Positions 58,532-64,000 of a DNA stretch of 64,000 bases are shown here, one piece after another. Positions within the stretch are counted from its first letter, which is position 1. Each line of letters begins with the position of its first letter. This DNA is from a bacterium (lineage in GTDB: Bacteria > Myxococcota_A > Polyangia > Nannocystales > Nannocystaceae). The notes beneath the pieces were generated by a model, which was given only the letters and a program-made list of their open reading frames with translations, was not told where the DNA came from and did no database searches. The DNA lies in the NCBI GenBank assembly GCA_024742475.1, contig JANSYI010000035.1:1-64000 (forward strand), written 5' to 3'. The translations under genes were made by a program, and so were the position numbers.

Positions 58532-60161
58532 CCTCAGGCGCACGTCCTTTCTGTTCGTCTCGGCGCGTCGGCACATCGGGGATGGTCACGGTGAAGTGAG
58601 CGCCCTCGCCCGGGGCGGTTTCGACGCTGATCGTGCCACCGTGCCGTTCGACGATCTGCCTGCACAAGGCCAAGCCCATGCCGGTGCCAGACTTCTTGCT
58701 GCCGGGGTGCAGCCGCCGAAACATCGTGAACGCGAGCTCGGACAGTCCGGGGTCGAAGCCGAGGCCGTTGTCCTTCACGTGGATTCGAGCGACTCCGGTC
58801 GTCGAGGTCCTCCACAGTTTGACGACCGGGGTCTGCCCAGGAGGTTGGTACTTGATCGCGTTCTCGATGAGGTTGCGAAGCACGTGGCAGAACAGCGCCG
58901 GAGCGACGTGGACGGTGCCCAGGGGCGGTTGCACCTCGAGGACGAACTGCGAGTCCGTGTCGCCGAGCAGCGGGCGCAGGCCCTCGACCATCTCGGTGAG
59001 ATCACACGCCTCGATGTGGAGCGCTGCCGACCGGTTGTGGGCGTACTCGAGGAGCCCCACCACCATCTCATTGAGCGTGCCCGCCGCCCCGATCAGGGCG
59101 CTGAGCATCCCCTGCCCATCTTCGGGGATGTGGCTCCCGTAGTCTTCTCGCAGCATCTTGGCGAAGGCGCGAACATGCCGGAGCGGCGCGCGAAGCTCGT
59201 GCGCGACCACGTGCGAGAAGGCTCTGAGGTCTCGCGCTTGCGCCTGCGCGATCCGTTCGCGCTCCATGTCCTCGGAGATGTCCCAGTTCACGCCGATCAT
59301 GCGCTCGGGCTCGCCGCGTCCGTTGCAAAGCACGTCGGCCAGCGCCCGGATGTGATGGACCCCTCCCCTCGGGCTGCGGATGCGGAACGCCGTGTCGAGC
59401 TTCTTTCGATCCGCGAGGGCGTCTTGCACCTCGGCCTCGGCGCGCGCTCGGTCCTCATCGTGCAGTGCTTCCGCCCACATCGGATAGAGGTCCGCGGTCG
59501 CGGCGGGGTCGAGGCCGTAGAGTTGGTACATGCGCGGATCCCAGATCAGCCGGTTGCTGCGAAGGTCCCACTCCCAGATGCCCACGCCCGACGCCTCGAG
59601 CGCGATGGCGAGCCGCCGGTCGTGAACGGAGGGAAGCGTGCTCGCCTGCGCTTGCGCCTCGTCATCGAAGCGGGCGGCGCTCGACGCTCGGAGCCGGGCT
59701 TCGACCAGCTCACCGAGATCCTCGAGCGTGGACAGCTCGGATTCGGTGAACTCCCGCCGGGTCTTGTCGATGACGCACAACGTGCCCACCCGTACGTTGG
59801 GAGCCAGGGACAGTGGACGCCCCGCATAGGCCACGATATTGGGATCTCCCGTCACCAAGGGGTTGTTCCGAAAGCGCGGGTCCTGGTGCGCATCGGGCAC
59901 GACGAAGTGCGCGTCGTCGGCAATGGCGTGGGCACAGAAGGCGTGTTCGCGGGGGGTCTCCTTCGCCGCGAGCCCAACCGAAGCGATGAAACGTTGGCGC
60001 TTGTCATCGACGAGCGACACCAGGGCGATCGGACACTCGAGCGCCCGCGATGCTACGCGCGTTGCCGCGTGAAGCTGCCGATCCTCGGTGAGCAGGAGGA
60101 TGCCCGAGTCCCGGAGGGCATCGACCCGGGCTCGCTCCATCTCCTCCGCTCCACGATCCAT
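58515..60161 (-). CDS. Cytosolic sensor histidine kinase (GAF-PAS-HisKA-HATPase)
   Basis: The 548-residue protein begins with a GAF domain (about 20-170; F-C-A-H-A-I, V-G-T-L-C-V-I-D). A PAS domain follows (about 185-310; GVGIWEWDLRSNRLIW), then the H box FSHVVAHELRAPLRHV, ATPase boxes N-L-I-E-N-A-I-K-Y and D-N-G-L-G-F, and KSGTGMGLALC. There is no membrane segment. It forms an operon with the downstream LOV gene and may take a light signal from it. No response regulator is adjacent. ATG start, with CAGAAT ending 6 nt upstream as a weak -10. Confidence 0.92.
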   Translation of the reverse strand: MDRGAEEMERARVDALRDSGILLLTEDRQLHAATRVASRALECPIALVSLVDDKRQRFIASVGLAAKETPREHAFCAHAIADDAHFVVPDAHQDPRFRNNPLVTGDPNIVAYAGRPLSLAPNVRVGTLCVIDKTRREFTESELSTLEDLGELVEARLRASSAARFDDEAQAQASTLPSVHDRRLAIALEASGVGIWEWDLRSNRLIWDPRMYQLYGLDPAATADLYPMWAEALHDEDRARAEAEVQDALADRKKLDTAFRIRSPRGGVHHIRALADVLCNGRGEPERMIGVNWDISEDMERERIAQAQARDLRAFSHVVAHELRAPLRHVRAFAKMLREDYGSHIPEDGQGMLSALIGAAGTLNEMVVGLLEYAHNRSAALHIEACDLTEMVEGLRPLLGDTDSQFVLEVQPPLGTVHVAPALFCHVLRNLIENAIKYQPPGQTPVVKLWRTSTTGVARIHVKDNGLGFDPGLSELAFTMFRRLHPGSKKSGTGMGLALCRQIVERHGGTISVETAPGEGAHFTVTIPDVPTRRDEQKGRAPEDDPAA

Positions 60162-60344
60162 GGGCCCATTCTGGGCCGATCGGCCCCCTGCGCGTCAAGG
60201 CGCGAGGTAGCCCCGAAGCGAACCGCAACTGAACGGTGTTTGCCGCTTCGAGTCGCAAACTTCAGTCAAACGAAATCCGATCGCGACCGCGGTGACTCCT
60301 CCACACCGAAGCCACTCGAACGGGCTTCGGGAAGCAGGTTCACC

Positions 60345-61079
60345 ATGATTCAACGCATCGCCATCGCCTCCACCCTCGCCGCCCTCTTTGCCGCCGTGCC
60401 CATGACCGCGCACGCGGGGACCAGCTGCAAGTCGACGTGGGTCAAGAGCACCAGCAAGATCGCGAAGTTCTACGTCCCGGTCGGGAAGTTCGTCTGCAAG
60501 CAGGCGAACACCGAGGACGAAGCGGCCGCCAAGAAGTGCATCGAGGACCTCGAGAAGTTCGCGAAGACGGCCAAGGAGATCAAGGACACGTGGAACGAGG
60601 GCGAAGACGGCAGCTGGAAGATCGGCCCCCGCGCGCTGCCACTGAACCGCCCGCAGACGGGCGCGGTCTCGACCGAGCGTCAGTTCGTCGGCACGCCGGT
60701 GGTCAACGAAGAGTTCACGCTCGAGCTCGAGCGCACCGGCGGCAAGGCCAAGAAGAACCTCACCGCGAAGATCTGCTTCGTGGACGAGAACGGTGACGAC
60801 GTCGCGCAGGAGACGGTGGTGCTGAGCAAGGACGGCAGGAAGAGCTTCAAGAAGACCTTCAAGGGCGTCGAAGGCACGGTTCCGCTCATCCACCTCAACA
60901 ACCAGCGCTGGGGCGCCAACGCGCACAAGTACAAGATCAAGTCGTCCGGCAAGGGCGAGGCCGCAAACGTGCAGCAGGCCCGCCAGACGATGAAGGCCGC
61001 CTCGAAGTCGAAGGGCAAGTCGAAGCCGCGTCCGGGCATCAAGCCCTCGAACCGCCGGCTTCCCGGCAAGAACCGCTGA
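60345..61079 (+). CDS. Exported basic protein of unknown function
   Basis: The 244-residue product has a signal peptide (IASTLAALFAAVPMTAHAG). A Lys-rich helical part has Cys in T-S-C-K-S-T, F-V-C-K-Q and A-K-K-C-I-E-D. A beta-rich central domain contains E-E-F-T-L-E-L-E-R-T-G-G and K-I-C-F-V-D-E-N-G, and a very basic Lys/Arg/Pro tail ends the protein. No family match. The tail could bind an acidic surface or nucleic acid. It precedes another exported protein with an Arg-rich end. Confidence 0.78.
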   Translation: MIQRIAIASTLAALFAAVPMTAHAGTSCKSTWVKSTSKIAKFYVPVGKFVCKQANTEDEAAAKKCIEDLEKFAKTAKEIKDTWNEGEDGSWKIGPRALPLNRPQTGAVSTERQFVGTPVVNEEFTLELERTGGKAKKNLTAKICFVDENGDDVAQETVVLSKDGRKSFKKTFKGVEGTVPLIHLNNQRWGANAHKYKIKSSGKGEAANVQQARQTMKAASKSKGKSKPRPGIKPSNRRLPGKNR

Positions 61080-61138
61080 ACGAGCGCGGCGCACCATGAC
61101 GAAGCCGAGCCCAGCGTTTCGCTGCGGCTCGGATTCGG

Positions 61139-61144
61139 TATGCT
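61139..61144 (+). promoter_or_regulatory. Candidate -10 element (TATGCT) for the gene at 61154
   Basis: TATGCT ends 9 nt before the ATG. Confidence 0.4.
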
Positions 61145-61153
61145 CCCCGAACG

Positions 61154-62776
61154 ATGGGCATTGCGCGAGTGTTCGGGTGGGTCGGTCTAGCGGTGGGGCT
61201 TTCCATGGTGCTCAGTGGCACCGCGTGGGCCAAGCCCAAGATCGAGTTCAAGGTCCCCAACACGATCTACATGACGGTCGTCGACGGCGAGATGTGGCGC
61301 GTGGGCCTCGCCGAGAAGCCGGAGAACGAGGCGTTGGTGAAGATGCCCAGCGGTTCCCTGCATCCGAGCGGGTCGATGATCCACGACGCGGAGATCCACG
61401 TGACGTGCCCCGACTTCGATGAACGCATCACCAAGGTGATCTTCACCTCGGGTGATGTGACCGTGACCCGCACGTGGCCCCCCAACGGCACATGGCACGA
61501 GGCGACGGTCCGGGTTTCGTTCACGCTCCCGTCGACGAAGGCGCTGCTCGACTCGCCCTACGCGAACTACACGATCCAGGCGTGGTGCAGCCCGCTGGTC
61601 GGCACCTCGGACAAGGGGACCATCTCCTCGAGCATCGCCTTCGACATCGACCGAAACCCCAAGGAGATGCGGGCGCACGCCACCACCTCGAAGTGGCTGC
61701 ACATGTGTCCGCCCGGATACGAGGTCGCGGCCGGACAAGAACCCGGGACCGGCTCGATGACGACCGAGACCGCCTGGTCGTGGGCAAACTGCCGCAAGGT
61801 CGCCCCGAAGAAGATCGCCAAGCCCAAGAAGGCACCCAAGCACCCCGACACCGTCGACGCCGAGCAGTACGCGTGGACACTCGCCAAGGCACGCGCGGCC
61901 GTGGACGTGTTTCACGCGGCCGGCATCTACACCATCTACGACCTGGCCAAGACCAAGCGCTCCAACCTGACCAGCGTGCTGGGAATCCCCGGCGGCAAGT
62001 CGGTACAAGCGGCGGCACTCAGCGCAATCGGGAGCTCGAGCATCGTCGACCCCAACTGGATGTTCGACGAGTACTTCCTCGTCGATCCGCGCTGGCTCGT
62101 CGACCCTCGCTTGCGAGGCACGGCCGGTGCCATCACCAAGCTGGGCGCCGCCCAGACGAAGCTCGTTGCGCTGCAGAAGGCCGGCATCGTGACGATCAGC
62201 GACCTGGCGGGTGCTTCATCGGACGCCGTGGCCTCGTTGACCGGGCTCTCCAAGGCGGCGGCCAAGACCCTGGTCGACGACGCAAAGACCAAGGCTGTCC
62301 ACCAGGGCAACGGCCGAGCGATGAAGATCAACGGCGACTGGGTCATTCACCCCGCGTGGCTCGTCGACACAGCGCTGCTCCCCAGCGTCCGGGTAAAACG
62401 ATCCCAAGCGCCCAACGCCACGGGCCCCTCGGTCAGCGTTCATACTCCGCCCGATCTCGACAAAGCACCGCCGACGGTGCCGGCGTCTCCGTCGGCAAAG
62501 GTCGATCGCTCGAACGCCGATGTCCCTCCGATCGAGATCAACCCCTCTGGCGGCAGGTCCAAGAAGGGAGACCGCGGAAAACGAGGTCGTCGAGGCTCCG
62601 ACGGAGCGGGCTCGAACCGCCCCCCTCGCGCAGGGCGTGGCGGTCGTGGCCGCGGCGGCAGAGGCCGTGGCGAGGGGTCGGCCGGCTCGGGCGGCATCCC
62701 TGAGTCGGGCCGCGGAGGTCGCGGGGGCGGTGGCCGGGGCCGCGGCGAGGGCTCCCGGGGCGGCCGAGGCCGCTAG
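61154..62776 (+). CDS. Exported protein with helix-hairpin-helix-like repeats and RGG-rich tail
   Basis: The 540-residue protein has a signal peptide (LSMVLSGTAWAK). A beta-rich N-terminal domain (about 30-190) carries several Cys. Two repeats of HhH/DUF4332 type follow (GIYTIYDLAKTKRSNLTSVL near 255; GIVTISDLAGASSDAVASL near 350). The last 80 residues are nearly all Arg and Gly in RGG/RGRG blocks. HhH and RGG elements usually bind nucleic acid, which is odd behind an export signal. An extracellular DNA-binding or matrix role is inference. ATG start, 9 nt after TATGCT. Confidence 0.83.
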   Translation: MGIARVFGWVGLAVGLSMVLSGTAWAKPKIEFKVPNTIYMTVVDGEMWRVGLAEKPENEALVKMPSGSLHPSGSMIHDAEIHVTCPDFDERITKVIFTSGDVTVTRTWPPNGTWHEATVRVSFTLPSTKALLDSPYANYTIQAWCSPLVGTSDKGTISSSIAFDIDRNPKEMRAHATTSKWLHMCPPGYEVAAGQEPGTGSMTTETAWSWANCRKVAPKKIAKPKKAPKHPDTVDAEQYAWTLAKARAAVDVFHAAGIYTIYDLAKTKRSNLTSVLGIPGGKSVQAAALSAIGSSSIVDPNWMFDEYFLVDPRWLVDPRLRGTAGAITKLGAAQTKLVALQKAGIVTISDLAGASSDAVASLTGLSKAAAKTLVDDAKTKAVHQGNGRAMKINGDWVIHPAWLVDTALLPSVRVKRSQAPNATGPSVSVHTPPDLDKAPPTVPASPSAKVDRSNADVPPIEINPSGGRSKKGDRGKRGRRGSDGAGSNRPPRAGRGGRGRGGRGRGEGSAGSGGIPESGRGGRGGGGRGRGEGSRGGRGR

Positions 62777-62816
62777 CAGGTTCACGAAAGCTCGCCTCTT
62801 CCGGGCACTCACCGGC

Positions 62817-63224
62817 ATGAAGCTGGCCTTGCCCCTCCTCATGCTCGCTGCCCTTTGCGCCTGTGACGTGCCCGATGAGGTCATCGTCGACGAGGGCCAG
62901 GTGTGCGTCGACCCCGACGCCGTTGCAACGCACGAGACGACCGGCGACTTGGTGTTCACCGTCGTCCTGGACGAGTGCATCAGCGCCTGCGCCCAGACCG
63001 AGACCAGCTGCGAGGCCCAGCTCCAGGGCCGGGAAATCGTGGTTCACAGCCAGGGCACATGGTCCGACTCGGGCGACCCGTGCATCGCCGTGTGCGGCAC
63101 CCTCGAGGCCGAGTGCGTCCTGCACGACGTCCCGCCGGGGCAGTACACCGTTACGCACGGCGAGGACACGTGGACGCTCGCGCTGCCGTCCCAAGTTGAA
63201 ACCGCCTGCCAAGGCGGAGGCTGA
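62817..63224 (+). CDS. Small Cys-rich lipoprotein
   Basis: The 135-residue product has a lipobox in LMLAALCACDV. Six further Cys (G-Q-V-C-V-D, D-E-C-I-S-A-C, T-S-C-E-A, D-P-C-I-A-V-C and others) suggest disulfide pairs. The compact domain ends P-P-G-Q-Y-T-V-T-H-G-E-D-T-W-T-L, reminiscent of a small beta-sandwich. ATG 62817 gives the signal peptide and is preferred over a long Ala/Arg-rich upstream extension that lies in a shadow of the preceding gene. Confidence 0.75.
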   Translation: MKLALPLLMLAALCACDVPDEVIVDEGQVCVDPDAVATHETTGDLVFTVVLDECISACAQTETSCEAQLQGREIVVHSQGTWSDSGDPCIAVCGTLEAECVLHDVPPGQYTVTHGEDTWTLALPSQVETACQGGG

Positions 63225-63232
63225 GTCACGGC

Positions 63233-63238
63233 TATGAT
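63233..63238 (+). promoter_or_regulatory. Candidate -10 element (TATGAT) for the kinase at 63245
   Basis: TATGAT ends 6 nt before the GTG start. Confidence 0.5.
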
Positions 63239-63244
63239 GGGGAC

Positions 63245-64000
63245 GTGGGAACGGCAACGCGTGGACAGTGGGCGGCTGGGGGGCCGCACTTCGACCTCGG
63301 TGCGTTCGAGGACCTGGCCAACAGCATCCCGGTCGGCATCACCATCGCGCGGTGGGAGGATCGCTCGGATCGGGTCAAGTTTCGCTACGTCTGGGTGAAC
63401 GACCACGCCCTTTCTCTCGCCCGTGCGCACGACTCCGCGCCCATCGAGCAGTTCCTCGGCAAGACGCTCGACGAGGCGTTTCCGGAGCTGGTCGAAAGCG
63501 AAGTGCCCGACAAATACGTCGCCGCGATGCAAACCGGGCAGTCGCAAGTCATCGCCGTGCTGCCCTACGCCGGCGAGTCCTACGAGATCCGCGTGGCGCC
63601 CATGTCCACCGACCTGATCGTGGTCACCTACGTGAACGTCAGGGACAGGGTGCGCGCCGAGCAGGCTCGCGACTCGCTGGTGGAAGAGCTCAGGCGAAGC
63701 AACGAAGAGCTGGATCAGTTCGCCCATATCGCGGCGCACGACCTCAAGGCGCCCTTGCGGAACCTCGCCAGCCTCGCTGGCTGGGTCGCCGAAGACCTCC
63801 CCGCAGAGCAGCTCCCCGACGGCACGCGTCGGCACCTCGAGCTCATGAAGTCCGTCGTGCGTCGCATGGAGAACCTGCTCGACGACTTGATGCTCTACGC
63901 GCGCGCGGGTAGAGGCGAGCCCGAGCCCAGCCGCTTCACGATGGCCGCGCTCGTGGACAGCGTTCGTGGATCGTGCGGCCTCCAACCAGGCTTCGAGCTC
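63245..64000 (+). CDS. PAS-domain sensor histidine kinase, partial at right edge
   Basis: From GTG 63245 the frame is open to the window end (252 codons, no stop). A PAS domain (about 20-130; SIPVGITIARWED, F-R-Y-V-W-V-N-D-H-A) is followed by the coiled linker L-V-E-E-L-R-R-S-N-E-E-L-D-Q-F. The HisKA box FAHIAAHDLKAPLRNL and a second helix (RMENLLDDLMLYARAG) complete the visible part. The ATPase domain lies beyond the edge. The N-E-E-L-x-x-F-A...H-D-L-x-x-P-L-R form is typical of phytochrome-like kinases. Confidence 0.9.
   Translation, partial: MGTATRGQWAAGGPHFDLGAFEDLANSIPVGITIARWEDRSDRVKFRYVWVNDHALSLARAHDSAPIEQFLGKTLDEAFPELVESEVPDKYVAAMQTGQSQVIAVLPYAGESYEIRVAPMSTDLIVVTYVNVRDRVRAEQARDSLVEELRRSNEELDQFAHIAAHDLKAPLRNLASLAGWVAEDLPAEQLPDGTRRHLELMKSVVRRMENLLDDLMLYARAGRGEPEPSRFTMAALVDSVRGSCGLQPGFEL

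Overview
The window is about 64 kb of GC-rich DNA (roughly 68-70% GC by eye). It looks like chromosome from a myxobacterium of the Nannocystis/Plesiocystis type (Nannocystaceae). The grounds are: many lipoproteins whose lipobox is followed by a long Ser/Thr/Gly/Asp/Glu stalk; Myxococcales-type Cys-rich repeats; Ser/Thr kinases with a transmembrane segment and TPR tail; ECF sigma factors beside those kinases; DUF1552/DUF1592 gene pairs; and an AgmX-type C-terminal domain. Taxonomy is inferred. No rRNA, tRNA or CRISPR array was seen.

Layout. 1-0.8 kb: 5' part of a REP-associated tyrosine transposase (RAYT), with a REP-like doublet just upstream of its start. 0.9-5.4 kb: VWA lipoprotein, then a kinase-ECF sigma operon on the minus strand. 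5.4-9.3 kb: exported or lipid-anchored proteins, including a methyltransferase with a lipobox and an RCC1 propeller. 9.4-15.2 kb: a cassette of a membrane P-loop ATPase, an MscS channel and a C2-domain lipoprotein. 15.2-18.1 kb: ECF sigma, kinase, TPR membrane protein. 18.1-24.4 kb: minus-strand surface proteins, including a DUF1592/DUF1552 pair and an M23-like lipoprotein. 24.5-26.7 kb: a short-chain dehydrogenase and Ada. 27.1-31.2 kb: hybrid sensor kinase and lipoprotein. 31.2-35.6 kb: NAD-dependent formate dehydrogenase, with the FdsG and FdsB parts fused and a catalytic subunit that reads an in-frame TGA as selenocysteine. 35.6-41.7 kb: Fic protein with a palindromic operator, a metzincin protease, a lipoprotein and catalase. 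41.8-45.9 kb: small genes and a hybrid kinase. 46.0-49.2 kb: AgmX-like and polysaccharide-lyase-like lipoproteins. 49.3-54.8 kb: a TPR kinase, then an interval bracketed by two 107-bp REP doublets and holding a broken beta-propeller gene. 55-64 kb: a thioredoxin-propeller lipoprotein, a LOV-domain protein behind a GAF-PAS kinase, an exported HhH/RGG protein and a truncated PAS kinase.

Three results need reading beyond single open frames. (1) Formate dehydrogenase alpha is one selenoprotein gene (32887-35592), with a SECIS-like hairpin whose GGTCT loop starts 18 nt after the TGA. (2) The doublet by the RAYT and the two elements near 52.3 and 54.7 kb share one architecture, two units exactly 52 bp apart, so they look like one REP family. 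(3) At least ten genes carry a TANNNT hexamer ending 6-7 nt before the start codon (a few more at 5-10 nt), which predicts widespread leaderless transcription. The best candidate for an undescribed system is the ATPase-MscS-C2 cassette at 9.4-15.2 kb.
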